Source: Bog-532 sp965277615 | Lineage (GTDB): Bacteria; Actinomycetota; Actinomycetes; Streptosporangiales; Streptosporangiaceae | Reading direction: 5' to 3' | Assembly: GCA_965277615.1 (NCBI GenBank) | Contig: CBDIDG010000003.1 | Coordinates: 1-64,000, forward strand | DNA: 64,000 nt | Part shown: positions 8,622 through 16,712 of the stretch, in pieces | Layout of the letters: each line of letters opens with the position of its first letter | Position numbering within the stretch: the stretch's first letter is position 1 | Program-made: the position numbers and the translations under genes | Notes under the pieces: model-generated | What the model was told of the DNA's origin: nothing | Databases searched by the model: none | Seen by the model: only the letters and a program-made list of their open reading frames with translations

Positions 8622-8636
8622 GGAATCATCGATAAC
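8622..8636. promoter_or_regulatory. Putative TetR operator 2
   Basis: Read on the minus strand this is GTTATCGATGATTCC, matching 12 of 15 positions of the dyad at 8565-8579. It lies just before the start of the divergent reductase gene. Confidence 0.45.
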
Positions 8637-8653
8637 ACGAGGGACGGCATCAC

Positions 8654-9511
8654 ATGATCGTCATCACTGGGGCGACCGGCGCCCTCAACGGCGCCACCGT
8701 CGAGGCCTTGCTCAAGCGCATCCCGGCGGACCAACTCGGCGTGAGCGTGCGCGACGTGGCCAAGGCGCAGCATTTTGCCGATCGCGGTGTGCGGGTGCGT
8801 CGCGGCGGCTACGACGACCCGGCCGCGCTGCTCGACTCGTTCGAGGGCGCCGACCAGGTGCTGCTCGTCTCGTCCAACGACCCCAGCGCCGACGGGGTCG
8901 CCCTGGTCCGCGTCGGCATCGAGGCCGCCGTCCAGGCTGGTGCCCACCGGATCCTCTACACGAGCCACCAGCACATCGGGCTCGACAGCCCGTTCGTGCC
9001 GGCCGGCGTGCACGCCGCCAACGAGGCCCAGCTGGCGGACTCCGGCCTGGCCTGGACCTCCCTGCGCAACGGCTTCTACGCGCACAGCCTGGACTGGCTG
9101 CTGGGCCCCTGGCGTGAGACCGGCACCATCGCCACCCCCGCCGACGGTCCCGTTTCGTGGACCGAGCGCGCGGACGAGGGCGAGGCCGCCGCCGTGATCC
9201 TCACCAGCGAGCGGCCCTTCGACGGCCCGGTCACCCTCACCGCGAGCGCGGCTCCCACCTTCGACGAGATCGCGGGCATCGCCTCCGAGCTCACCGGCCG
9301 TGACATCCGGCGCGTCGTTCTGGACGACGAAGAGTGGGTCGCCGGGCAGGTCGCCCAGGGCCGCCCGGAGCACATGGCGCGGTTCCTGCTCGGGTTCTAC
9401 CAGGCCGCCCGGGACGGACGTTTCGCAGACACCGACCCGCTGCTGGCCGAGCTCCTGGGCCGGGAACCACGCACGGTGCGCGACCTGCTGGCCGAGCGGG
9501 TGGCGGCCTGA
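8654..9511 (+). CDS. NmrA/QorB-like NAD(P)-binding oxidoreductase
   Basis: Atypical short-chain dehydrogenase of 285 residues. It opens with MIVITGATGALNGATVEALL, a GxxGxxG-type dinucleotide-binding loop, continues with ADQVLLVSSND and YTSHQHIG, and lacks an obvious YxxxK catalytic pair, as in the NmrA and QorB (quinone reductase) groups. ATG 8654 is close behind operator 2. The gene is divergent from tetR, the common arrangement for a TetR-controlled reductase that handles a toxic quinone or aromatic compound; that role is inferred. It converges with the flavin reductase gene after only 20 bp. Confidence 0.88.
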   Translation: MIVITGATGALNGATVEALLKRIPADQLGVSVRDVAKAQHFADRGVRVRRGGYDDPAALLDSFEGADQVLLVSSNDPSADGVALVRVGIEAAVQAGAHRILYTSHQHIGLDSPFVPAGVHAANEAQLADSGLAWTSLRNGFYAHSLDWLLGPWRETGTIATPADGPVSWTERADEGEAAAVILTSERPFDGPVTLTASAAPTFDEIAGIASELTGRDIRRVVLDDEEWVAGQVAQGRPEHMARFLLGFYQAARDGRFADTDPLLAELLGREPRTVRDLLAERVAA

Positions 9512-9531
9512 GTCCAAACCCGGGCTGATCC

Positions 9532-10110
9532 TTAAGCCGGCTCCGCGGTCAGGGTGGGGTAGCGGCGGCCGAACCGGATGAGGGGTTCGCCCGCCGGGGC
9601 CAGATAGGGGACCGCCATCACCTGGGCGATGAGCACCAGGTGGTCGCCGGCCGGGACGCGCTGGGTGATCTCACAGTCCAGCGCGGCCAGGCCGCCGTCC
9701 GGGATGATGGCTCCGGAGTGGGGACCGCGCTGGTAGGGAACGCCGTCCAGCATCCGGCGGGCGTTCGGACGCCCGGCCGCCGCGAACCGGCCCGCGATCG
9801 CGCGCTGGCTGGCGGACAGCAGGGTGACCGCGAACCGGTCCACCGGCCCGGCATCGGGGTCGGTGCCGCCGAGCAGGCCGGCCGGATAGGACCCGGCGAT
9901 GAGCGAGATCAGCACCAGCGGCGGGTCCAGTGATACCGGGCAGAACGCGCTCACCGTGGTGCCGATGTCGTCCCGTCCGTCGGCCAGGGTGACCAGCGTG
10001 ACGCCGGCCGCGTAGACCGACAGCGCCGCGCCCAGGTCTCCACCGGCCGTGACCCCGCCGGCCTCAGTGGCCGGCGCGGCCAACGGTGCCGACGGGGCGG
10101 CGTCGGTCAA
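9532..10110 (-). CDS. Flavin reductase family (FMN-binding split-barrel) protein
   Basis: Protein of 192 residues matching flavin reductase-like proteins (HpaC and related), which reduce FMN or FAD with NAD(P)H for a partner monooxygenase. Visible features are the N-terminal YAAGVTLVTLADG, the FMN-binding segment TVSAFCPVSLDPPLVLISL and DHLVLIAQV near the end. Its TTG start at 10110 overlaps the TGA of sppA as TTGA, so it is probably translated by coupling with sppA. No monooxygenase lies next to it. The first about 30 residues are Ala-rich and variable. Confidence 0.85.
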   Translation of the reverse strand: MTDAAPSAPLAAPATEAGGVTAGGDLGAALSVYAAGVTLVTLADGRDDIGTTVSAFCPVSLDPPLVLISLIAGSYPAGLLGGTDPDAGPVDRFAVTLLSASQRAIAGRFAAAGRPNARRMLDGVPYQRGPHSGAIIPDGGLAALDCEITQRVPAGDHLVLIAQVMAVPYLAPAGEPLIRFGRRYPTLTAEPA

Positions 10111-11918
10111 CCGACTCTCCAGTACCCCGGCATCATCAGCTCGCCCGCGGGTGGCCCGGTCAGCTGAGCCGCCACCTGCCCGGCCACACCCCAGGCACTC
10201 CCGGCACCCGCCGCAACCCCGAAGCCCCCAGCCCCGGAGCTGAAGCCAGAGCTAGAGCCGAAGCCAGCACCGGCGCCGCCGCTCAGCACCGCGGCCAGCC
10301 CGGACAGCACCCCGCCCGGCAAGGAGGCGGCCCGGTCTTCGCTGGAGTCGTGCTGCCGGAGCTGGTCGAGCGGGTTCGCCCGGGGGAAGATCCGCAACGG
10401 TGCGTCCGCGGGCAGGCCACCCCGGCGCCGCGCCGTCACCGCGGCCTCGGCCAGGCCGCCGAGTTGGTCGGCCAGCCCGTTGTGCACGGCATCGGCCCCG
10501 AGCCAGACCCGGCCGCGGGCGACCGCTTCGACCTCAGCCTCGGACAGGTTGCGGCCGCTGGCCACCTTGGTGGTGAAGTCGGCGTAGATCTGGTCCAGCC
10601 AGCTGTTGACGATGGACCATTCGTCGTCGCTGAACGGGTGGGTGGCCGCGAACATCCGGCCGTGCGCACCCTCGGTCACCCGGTCGGTGGTGATCCCGGC
10701 CCGGCCAAGCAGATCCTCCAACACCGGCTTACCCACGACGACACCGATCGAGCCGGTGATCGTGCCGGGCTGGACGATGATCTCGTCGGCGGCCATCGAG
10801 ATGTAGTAACCGCCGGATGCGGCCACGTCGCCCATGGAGACCACGACCGGCGTGCCGCCGGCCCGGGCCCGGACGACCTCACGCCAGATCGTGTCGGACG
10901 CGGTGGCCGAACCACCCGGGCTGTTGACCCGCAGCAGGATCGCGCCGGCTCGCTCGTCGGCCGCGGCGGACCGCAGCGCCGCGGCGATCGTGTCCGAGCC
11001 CATCCACGGGCCGGACATCGGGCCGCGGCCGCTGCGTCCCATCCGGATCGGGCCGGTGGCGTAGACCACGGCCACGTACCGTTCCCGCGGGTTCGGCAGC
11101 TTGCGGGCCCGCTGGGCCAGGTTGGCCGACCGCTGGTAGCGCGTCAGGTACTGCAGTACTGCGTCCTGGCCGGCCTTCTGCTTGATGGCCGCGTAGGCCT
11201 CGTCGCGGTAGCCCAGCACGTCGACCAGGCCTTCGGCCAGCGCCTGCTGAGGCAGGAACGGGCCCCGGTCCAGCAGGGCCCGGGCCTCGTCCGGCGTCTT
11301 GCCCCGGCGGTCGGCGATCGCGCTGGTCAGCTGCCCGGCCACACTGGCGGCCAGGTGCTCGTTCTCCTCGCGGGCCGGTCCGGTGAAGCCGGTTTCGGTC
11401 AGCGCGTGGGCCGCGGTCTTGTACTCGCTCCGCTGCCCGGCCTGGAAGCTGACCCCGGCCTTGTCCAGAGCCGAGCGGAAGAACAGCCGCTCGACCACCA
11501 CGCCGGTCAGCCCGAGGCTGCCGGAGGGTTGCAGGTAGATCCGGTCGAACGCGGTGGCCAGGTAGTACGGCCCGTTGCCCTGCCCGAACTCACCGAACGA
11601 CTCGGCCCAGGCGTAGGCCGTCTTGCCCGCCGCGCGGAACTTCCCGATCGCCTCGCGCAGCTCCTGCACGGTGGCCAGCCCGAGGTTCTGGCCACCGACC
11701 TTGGCCACCAGCGCCTGCACCCGGTCGTCTTCCCGGGCCCGGCGCAGGCCATCGAGCATGTCGCCGAGCCGCAGCCGGTTCCGCGTCAGCACCGCGTTCA
11801 GCGGGTCGGTGGGCGGGCCCTCCACGATCCCCTGGGTGAGGTCCAGCTCCAGGATCAGCGGCGCGGAATGCCGCTGCCGCAACCGGGTGATCTGGTGGGC
11901 AATCGTCGCCTCTGCCAT
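10107..11918 (-). CDS. sppA: Signal peptide peptidase SppA, 67K type
   Basis: Serine-lysine protease that digests cleaved signal peptides and other membrane-associated peptides. Two tandem S49 domains are present: the first carries the general-base lysine in RSEYKTAAHAL (about residue 167) and the second the nucleophile serine in GDVAASGGYY (about residue 368), with RVNSPGGSATASDTIW before it. ATG 11918 (MAEATIAHQITRLRQ) is preferred; an upstream in-frame extension of 29 residues looks like leader. No clear N-terminal membrane span is visible, unlike the E. coli enzyme. The C-terminal 80 residues are Gly/Ala/Ser-rich. The gene is coupled to a downstream flavin reductase gene. Confidence 0.92.
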   Translation of the reverse strand: MAEATIAHQITRLRQRHSAPLILELDLTQGIVEGPPTDPLNAVLTRNRLRLGDMLDGLRRAREDDRVQALVAKVGGQNLGLATVQELREAIGKFRAAGKTAYAWAESFGEFGQGNGPYYLATAFDRIYLQPSGSLGLTGVVVERLFFRSALDKAGVSFQAGQRSEYKTAAHALTETGFTGPAREENEHLAASVAGQLTSAIADRRGKTPDEARALLDRGPFLPQQALAEGLVDVLGYRDEAYAAIKQKAGQDAVLQYLTRYQRSANLAQRARKLPNPRERYVAVVYATGPIRMGRSGRGPMSGPWMGSDTIAAALRSAAADERAGAILLRVNSPGGSATASDTIWREVVRARAGGTPVVVSMGDVAASGGYYISMAADEIIVQPGTITGSIGVVVGKPVLEDLLGRAGITTDRVTEGAHGRMFAATHPFSDDEWSIVNSWLDQIYADFTTKVASGRNLSEAEVEAVARGRVWLGADAVHNGLADQLGGLAEAAVTARRRGGLPADAPLRIFPRANPLDQLRQHDSSEDRAASLPGGVLSGLAAVLSGGAGAGFGSSSGFSSGAGGFGVAAGAGSAWGVAGQVAAQLTGPPAGELMMPGYWRVG

Positions 11919-12052
11919 GCAATCCAGCTTAAGCGCCGTCTTTCGCGGTAGAGACGGTGGGGAAAGTGTGTGAATGCGGCACCTGAGAACGACTGGGCCC
12001 GGCACGGCCGGGTTATCGTCGGTCCAGGACGTTAAAGGGAGGGGACCGGGCG

Positions 12053-12628
12053 ATGACCCAAGGTGGCGGCACTGGGGCCGTCAACGGCAGGTCCGACGGC
12101 GAAGTCACCATCATCGTGGACGGGGCCAACGTCGTCGGCTCGCGGCCGGACGGCTGGTGGCGAGATCGGGCCGGAGCGGCGGTCCGCCTGAACGACAACC
12201 TGGCCAAACTGGCCGAGCGCGGCCACCAGGGCATCCCCGCGGGCGAGCTGGCCACCATCGAGCCCGCCCCCACCCCCCGGCCCGTCACCACCACTGCGGA
12301 CGACCGTGAGCCGGAGGACGCCAGCCTGGTCCCGGTCACCGTCCTGCTGGTGCTGGAGGGGGCGGCCCGCGCGGCCGTTCCCCGCATCGCCGAACGCGCT
12401 CGCGCCGCCAGCGGGGTCCGGGCCAGGGCCGGAGCCGGTGAGGTCAGCGGGGACGGGGACGTGCGGGTGGTGTCGGCCCCGGGGTCGGGGGACGACGAGA
12501 TCGTCCGGCAGGCGCAGCAGCGGGCCGGGCACTGCATCGTGGTGACCGCCGACCGCGAGTTGCGACGGCGGTGCGTGGCCGCCGGAGCGCAGGTGGCCGG
12601 CCCGTCCTGGCTGTACGGATTGCTCTGA
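12053..12628 (+). CDS. NYN/PIN-like nuclease-fold protein
   Basis: Protein of 191 residues that begins its fold with VTIIVDGANVVGSRPDGWW, where the acidic VDGANVVG strand is typical of NYN/PIN-like metal-dependent RNases. Later acidic segments are PGSGDDEIVRQ and VTADRELRRR, followed by a closing GPSWLYGLL. Similar actinobacterial proteins are often labelled NTP pyrophosphohydrolase without good reason. An Ala/Pro-rich loop of about 30 residues sits after the first strand. ATG 12053 follows AAAGGGAGG, a strong ribosome site. RNA cleavage is inferred from the fold; the target is unknown. Confidence 0.75.
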   Translation: MTQGGGTGAVNGRSDGEVTIIVDGANVVGSRPDGWWRDRAGAAVRLNDNLAKLAERGHQGIPAGELATIEPAPTPRPVTTTADDREPEDASLVPVTVLLVLEGAARAAVPRIAERARAASGVRARAGAGEVSGDGDVRVVSAPGSGDDEIVRQAQQRAGHCIVVTADRELRRRCVAAGAQVAGPSWLYGLL

Positions 12629-12729
12629 TCACCGGGTCCGGAATCGCCCAGTGTCGGGACTTCCCCGGGACACCCTCCGCATAACATTGGGGGAGTCCCT
12701 GGCCCGCTCCACCTCTCCCGAAGAAGACG

Positions 12730-12966
12730 ATGGTTGCGCTGATTGTTTTCGTGGTTGTCCTGTTCGCTGCGGCCGTGTTCACGGTGGACCACACCGTGAA
12801 GGCCCGGAAGAAGGCCCGCCTCCGCCGGGCGGCCACGGAGCGGCTGGCCGCGGCGGCAGCCGGGGCCGAGGCCAGGGAACGGGACCGGCGGGCACGCCAG
12901 GAGGCGAGCGCCGCGCTGACCTCGGTCATGCCGACCATCCACGACCGCGGCCCGCGGCGCGTCTGA
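12730..12966 (+). CDS. Small single-span membrane protein
   Basis: 78 residues: a hydrophobic N-terminal span (VALIVFVVVLFAAAVF) followed by a strongly basic, Ala/Arg-rich helix (KARKKARLRRAATERLAAA) that looks like a short amphipathic or coiled-coil segment, and a polar tail. No family is recognised. Codon use has the G/C third-position bias of its neighbours, and it lies in a same-strand run with the NYN-like gene and the phosphoesterase gene, which supports it being real. Confidence 0.6.
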   Translation: MVALIVFVVVLFAAAVFTVDHTVKARKKARLRRAATERLAAAAAGAEARERDRRARQEASAALTSVMPTIHDRGPRRV

Positions 12967-13008
12967 CCCGGACCGTAACCCCCTGACCCGGGCCGCCCCG
13001 CAGCCGGC

Positions 13009-13500
13009 ATGAAGATCGTCGCGATCTCGGACACCCACGCGCCCCGGCGATGGAAGTCCTGCCCGCCCCGGGTGGCCGAGTACCTGCGCCAGGCCGACCT
13101 GATCCTGCACGCCGGTGACGTGTGCACCGCGTCCGTGCTCGACGAACTGGCCCAGTTCGCGCCGGTGCACGCGGTGCTGGGCAACAACGACGGCCCCGAC
13201 GTCGCGGCCTGGGGTGCGCCCGAGACGCTGGACCTCGACCTGGCCGGGCTGAAGGTGTCGATGATCCACGACAGCGGGCCGTCGGCGGGCCGCCTGCGCC
13301 GGATGCGCCGCCGCTTCCCCGAGGCCGGCCTGGTGGTGTTCGGGCACTCGCACATCCCGCTGGACGAGTCGGCCGACGGCCTGCGCATCCTCAACCCCGG
13401 GTCGCCCACCGACCGGCGCCGCCAGCCGCACGGCACCATCGGCCTGCTCACCGTGGTCGGCGGCCGCCTGGAGCGGGCCCGCATCGTCCCCGTGACCTGA
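13009..13500 (+). CDS. YfcE/MJ0936-type metallophosphoesterase
   Basis: Calcineurin-like phosphoesterase of 163 residues with the whole dinuclear metal signature: AISDTHAP, LHAGDVC, LGNNDGPD, MIHDSGP and FGHSHIP. Members of this small family hydrolyse model phosphodiesters; physiological substrates are mostly unknown. The ATG at 13009 begins at MKIVAISDTH, directly at the first strand of the fold, so the start is secure. It is followed by a 128-bp leader with palindromic operators that belongs to the next gene. Confidence 0.92.
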   Translation: MKIVAISDTHAPRRWKSCPPRVAEYLRQADLILHAGDVCTASVLDELAQFAPVHAVLGNNDGPDVAAWGAPETLDLDLAGLKVSMIHDSGPSAGRLRRMRRRFPEAGLVVFGHSHIPLDESADGLRILNPGSPTDRRRQPHGTIGLLTVVGGRLERARIVPVT

Positions 13501-13526
13501 TGGGTTAAGAGCACCTATTAAAAACG

Positions 13527-13539
13527 AGAGCACCGCTCT
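13527..13539. promoter_or_regulatory. AGAGCA palindrome A upstream of the Ddn-like gene
   Basis: AGAGCACCGCTCT is an inverted repeat with AGAGC half-sites. A matching half-site AAGAGCA lies at 13507. Together with palindrome B this looks like a repressor-binding region for the gene at 13629. Confidence 0.55.
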
Positions 13540-13579
13540 TGACTAACCAGCCGCTAGTGGTGTTAACTGCTCTTAAGTC

Positions 13580-13592
13580 AGAGCAGTGCTCT
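13580..13592. promoter_or_regulatory. AGAGCA palindrome B upstream of the Ddn-like gene
   Basis: AGAGCAGTGCTCT is a full 13-bp palindrome around one central base, 37 bp before the ATG. The half-site TGCTCTTAA at 13568 mirrors TTAAGAGCA at 13504, so the whole leader is symmetrically arranged. Confidence 0.6.
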
Positions 13593-13628
13593 CGGAATAA
13601 GCTGAGAGCCGGATCCCGAGGAGATGGC

Positions 13629-14093
13629 ATGACCACACCGACGGCAGACCCGCAGCACTACCAGCAGGCTGGCTGGTTCACCCGCAACGTGTTCAACAGG
13701 GCCGTCGCCGGGCTGACCGGCCTGGGCATCAGCATCATGGGGTCGCGAATCCTGGCCGTCCGCGGCCGCAAGAGCGGCGAGTGGCGCACCACCCCGGTCA
13801 ACCTGCTGGTCATCGACGGCCAGCGCTACCTGGTCGCCCCGCGCGGCCACACCCAGTGGGTCCGCAACATGCGGGTCGCGCACGGCGGGGAGCTCCGGCT
13901 GGGCCGCCGGACCGAGCCGTTCACGGCCACCGAGCTCTCCGACGACGAGAAGCCGGCCATCCTGCGGGCCTACCTCAAGCGGTGGAAGGCCGAGGTCGGC
14001 GTGTTCTTCGGTGGCGTCGGCCCGGACTCCTCCGAGGGTGAACTGCGCCGGATCGCTCCCGACCACCCGGTGTTCAAGGTCAACCCGGCCTGA
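13629..14093 (+). CDS. Ddn-like nitroreductase family deazaflavin-dependent oxidoreductase
   Basis: 154-residue split-barrel protein of the Ddn/F420-dependent family, which transfers hydride from reduced F420 to quinones or nitro compounds. Recognisable segments are RILAVRGRKSGEWRTTPVNL, the central cofactor-side motif, and YLVAPRGHTQWVRNMR. ATG 13629 (MTTPTADPQHYQQ) is chosen because GAGGAGATGGC gives a ribosome site; an in-frame extension upstream would run through palindromes A and B. Those palindromes suggest control by a regulator not encoded nearby. It converges with the cyclo-ligase-like gene, overlapping it by 14 bp. Confidence 0.88.
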   Translation: MTTPTADPQHYQQAGWFTRNVFNRAVAGLTGLGISIMGSRILAVRGRKSGEWRTTPVNLLVIDGQRYLVAPRGHTQWVRNMRVAHGGELRLGRRTEPFTATELSDDEKPAILRAYLKRWKAEVGVFFGGVGPDSSEGELRRIAPDHPVFKVNPA

Positions 14094-14853
14094 GCGTCCC
14101 CAGCAACGGGATGGCCGCGATCTTCTCCTCGGTCAGCTCGTCCCAGCGGACCGAGGCCGGCCCCCGGGGCGGCCGGCCCGGGCGGCAGTCGATAATCCGC
14201 TCCGGGGTGATGACCAGATCGACCGGCACGTCGTGGCCGGTGACCGGGATCGAGCCCGCCGGCCGCACCTGCAGCTCGTGCACCGTGGTGACCACCACCG
14301 TGTCCGGGCCGATCAGCCCGGCCGCGCTGGCCAGCGCGTACTCCAGGTCGGCGAAGCCGCCCCCCTTGCCCAGCCGGGCCCCGTCCTCGCCCACCGCCAC
14401 GCAGCCGCTGACCACCAGCCCGACCTCGGCCAGGTCGGCCACCGGGATCCGGCGGGCCGACCGGGTCGCGCCGCTGATCGAGGCCGCCTTGCGCGGTGGA
14501 TCGCTCAGGTGCGCCGGGTCGAGCAGGAAGAACGGATCCGCGTCGGCCAGCCGGGGCACGGCCATGTACACGGTCTTGCCGTCCTGCAGGGCCCGCTGCC
14601 GGACCGGCAGCTGAGCCGAGTCCGGGTTGGACTTGATCGCGCGGGCCTGCTCCCATTCGGGCCGGGCGCGCAGCCGCTCGGCCGCGGCCTCGGCCCCGGT
14701 GAAGTTGGGGATCCGCCCGGCCGCGCCGGGAAACCGGGCCACCCGGGCCGCGGTCATCGCCGACCACACCTTGTCGCGCAGCGCCGCCTTGGCCGCCAGG
14801 TCTTCCGCGCGCCCGCCCGCGTCGTGATCATGGCGGGGAGCGGAGCGGGGCAC
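14080..14853 (-). CDS. 5-formyltetrahydrofolate cyclo-ligase family protein
   Basis: About 257 residues resembling the MTHFS-like branch of the 5-formyl-THF cyclo-ligase fold. Visible parts are LAAKAALRDKVWSAM at the start, ADPFFLLDPAHL, the nucleotide-binding glycine motif RLGKGGGFADLEYALA and VPVDLVITPERIIDCRP. The classical enzyme makes 5,10-methenyl-THF with ATP; this longer branch has an uncertain substrate. GTG 14853 is preceded by AGGATAG on the minus strand; GTG 14871 is an alternative. It is divergent from the 2OG-Fe(II) oxygenase gene. Confidence 0.8.
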   Translation of the reverse strand: MPRSAPRHDHDAGGRAEDLAAKAALRDKVWSAMTAARVARFPGAAGRIPNFTGAEAAAERLRARPEWEQARAIKSNPDSAQLPVRQRALQDGKTVYMAVPRLADADPFFLLDPAHLSDPPRKAASISGATRSARRIPVADLAEVGLVVSGCVAVGEDGARLGKGGGFADLEYALASAAGLIGPDTVVVTTVHELQVRPAGSIPVTGHDVPVDLVITPERIIDCRPGRPPRGPASVRWDELTEEKIAAIPLLGTLRPG

Positions 14854-14961
14854 CTGCCTATCCTGCCCCACCGCATAACCGGCTTCCACGTCCAGGTGAC
14901 AGAACCGCAGGATGCGGGCATCAAGCACTCCGAGCAACCTTTTTATTGATGAGGAACTGAC

Positions 14962-15924
14962 GTGGCTGATGTCATCCCGATGATCGATCTGTCGCCCTGG
15001 TTCGACGGTTCCGAACGTGACCAGCAGGCCGTCGCCCGCCAGGTGGACGAGGCCCTGCGCACCTCGGGGTTCCTGCTCGTCACCGGGCACGGGATACCGG
15101 ACGAAGCCCGGGCCCGGACCCGGGCCGTGGCCCGGGAGTTCTTCGCGCTGCCCGCCACGGTCAAGGCCCGGTACACGGCCGCGGTCGGCGGCCGCGGCTG
15201 GCTGCCGCCCGGGGCCGAGGCCAACGGCTACGCCGAGGGCACGCCCACCCCGCCGGACCTGAAGGAGTCGTTTTCGCTGGCCGCGGACCAGCCCACCGGG
15301 GACGCGGCCATCGACGCGCGCTGGTTCCGGCCCAACGTCTGGCCGGCCGAGGTGCCGGACCTGCAGCCGGTGGTGGACGACTACATCAGCCGCGTGCACG
15401 CCCTGTCGGACGAGCTGATGGCGCTGTGCGCGGTGGCGCTGGGCCTGCCCGCGGACCACTTCGTGCCGTTCCTTTCGCATCCGACCTACGGCGTGAACCT
15501 GAACTGGTACCCGCCTGCCGACCCGGCGCACGGGCCGGAGCCGGGCCAGTACCGGATCGGGCCGCACACCGATTTCGGCACCGTCACCGTGCTGGACCGC
15601 GAGCCCGGCAAGGGCGGGCTACAGGTCTGCTCGGCCGACGGCACCTGGTCCGACGCGCCCTACGACCCGGCCGCGCTGACCATCAACATCGGTGACCTGC
15701 TGGCCCGCTGGACCGGCGACCGCTGGCGGTCCACCCGGCACCGGGTGCTGCCGCCGCAGCCGGAGGCACCCGGCGAGGACCTGCTGTCGCTGATCTTCTT
15801 CTACGAGACCAACCACGACGCGGTGATCGAGTCGCTGCCCGCGCCGATCGGCCACACCCAGTTCCCGCCGGTGGTCGCGCATGAATACCTGGCCGGGAAG
15901 CTCGACGCGATCACCGTCACCTGA
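14962..15924 (+). CDS. 2-oxoglutarate/Fe(II)-dependent oxygenase, isopenicillin N synthase-like
   Basis: 320 residues with the DIOX_N N-terminal region (IPMIDLSPWFDG, SGFLLVTGHGIP, REFFALP) and the double-stranded beta-helix core. Iron ligands appear as HTDFG (HxD) and the downstream His of WRSTRHRVLPP. The family oxidises diverse small molecules including antibiotic precursors, gibberellin-like compounds and amino acids, so the substrate cannot be named. The GTG start follows GAGGAACTGAC. It stands alone between a divergent cyclo-ligase-like gene and two membrane-anchored proteins. Confidence 0.9.
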   Translation: MADVIPMIDLSPWFDGSERDQQAVARQVDEALRTSGFLLVTGHGIPDEARARTRAVAREFFALPATVKARYTAAVGGRGWLPPGAEANGYAEGTPTPPDLKESFSLAADQPTGDAAIDARWFRPNVWPAEVPDLQPVVDDYISRVHALSDELMALCAVALGLPADHFVPFLSHPTYGVNLNWYPPADPAHGPEPGQYRIGPHTDFGTVTVLDREPGKGGLQVCSADGTWSDAPYDPAALTINIGDLLARWTGDRWRSTRHRVLPPQPEAPGEDLLSLIFFYETNHDAVIESLPAPIGHTQFPPVVAHEYLAGKLDAITVT

Positions 15925-15989
15925 CGCCGGCCGGACCGGCCCAGACGGCGCGATACCGGACGGCCAGCCGGGCGTTCTATCGTGGCAGG

Positions 15990-16676
15990 GTGACCGGCCG
16001 GCCGGATGGTGAGCTTCCGTGGGGGAGTGATGCCGCCGACGACCTCATCGAGCAGGGTGACGAAGAGCCGGGACGGGACTGGCTCGGCGGTGGCGGGCCC
16101 GGCGGCAACTGGCCCAGCCGGTTCCGGTGGCCCCCACGAGGCGGTCTGCTGATCGCCGGGCTGGTGGTCATTGCGCTGGTCGCGGGGTTGCTGGGCGGCT
16201 ACCTGGCCGGGGACGCGCACGGTCGTCATCGAGTGGCCACGGCCAAGCCGTCGCGGCCCGCCGGGCCAGCTGCCTCCGTCGGGCTGGCCGAGACGGGCAG
16301 CCAGTGCTCGACCGTGCTGGGGCACAGCATGCAGCTCGGGGTCGAGGTGGTGAACGGGTCACCGGTGAACATTTCGCTCGGGCAGCTCACCGCCCGGTTC
16401 CCGAGCGGCGGGCTGAAGCTCACGGTCGCGTCGTGGGGGCCGTGCGGCACGCTGCCCTTCGCCCACTCGGCGGTGGACACCGTGCTGGCCAGCGGGGCCA
16501 GCACCTGGATCAGCGTGACCGTCACCACGCTGGCCAAGTGCCCGCGGGGGCTGCCGGTGGAGTACGTGGCCAGCTACGACCAGCTGGGTCTCACGTACAC
16601 CGTGGTGCTGCCGGGCTTCGCCGACCTGGGCGGCGTCGCGGTGGCGGGCTGCCCGGCGCCGAGCGGCCCGCCGTGA
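15990..16676 (+). CDS. Membrane-anchored protein, tandem paralogue 1
   Basis: 228 residues: an acidic cytoplasmic N-terminus with DDLIEQGDEEPG, a Trp/Pro-rich patch before one transmembrane span (GLLIAGLVVIALVAGLLGGY), then an extracellular domain of about 150 residues with several cysteines (SQCSTVLGHSMQLGVEV, SWGPCGT, AKCPRGLPVEYV, VAGCPAP) that probably form disulfides. No family is recognised. It shares plan and many residues with the next gene, including QLGxxVxN, GPCG and the closing PGFxDLGxV, so the two arose by tandem duplication. A role in the envelope is inferred from topology only. Confidence 0.72.
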   Translation: MTGRPDGELPWGSDAADDLIEQGDEEPGRDWLGGGGPGGNWPSRFRWPPRGGLLIAGLVVIALVAGLLGGYLAGDAHGRHRVATAKPSRPAGPAASVGLAETGSQCSTVLGHSMQLGVEVVNGSPVNISLGQLTARFPSGGLKLTVASWGPCGTLPFAHSAVDTVLASGASTWISVTVTTLAKCPRGLPVEYVASYDQLGLTYTVVLPGFADLGGVAVAGCPAPSGPP

Positions 16677-16712
16677 TCCGGCCGCCGTGATCGCGCCGTC
16701 TATCGTGGCAGT

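Noticed and set aside
14854..15567. N-terminal extension of the cyclo-ligase-like gene through the oxygenase gene
   Set aside because: It lies antisense to a well-supported oxygenase and has no homology; GTG 14853 has a ribosome site.
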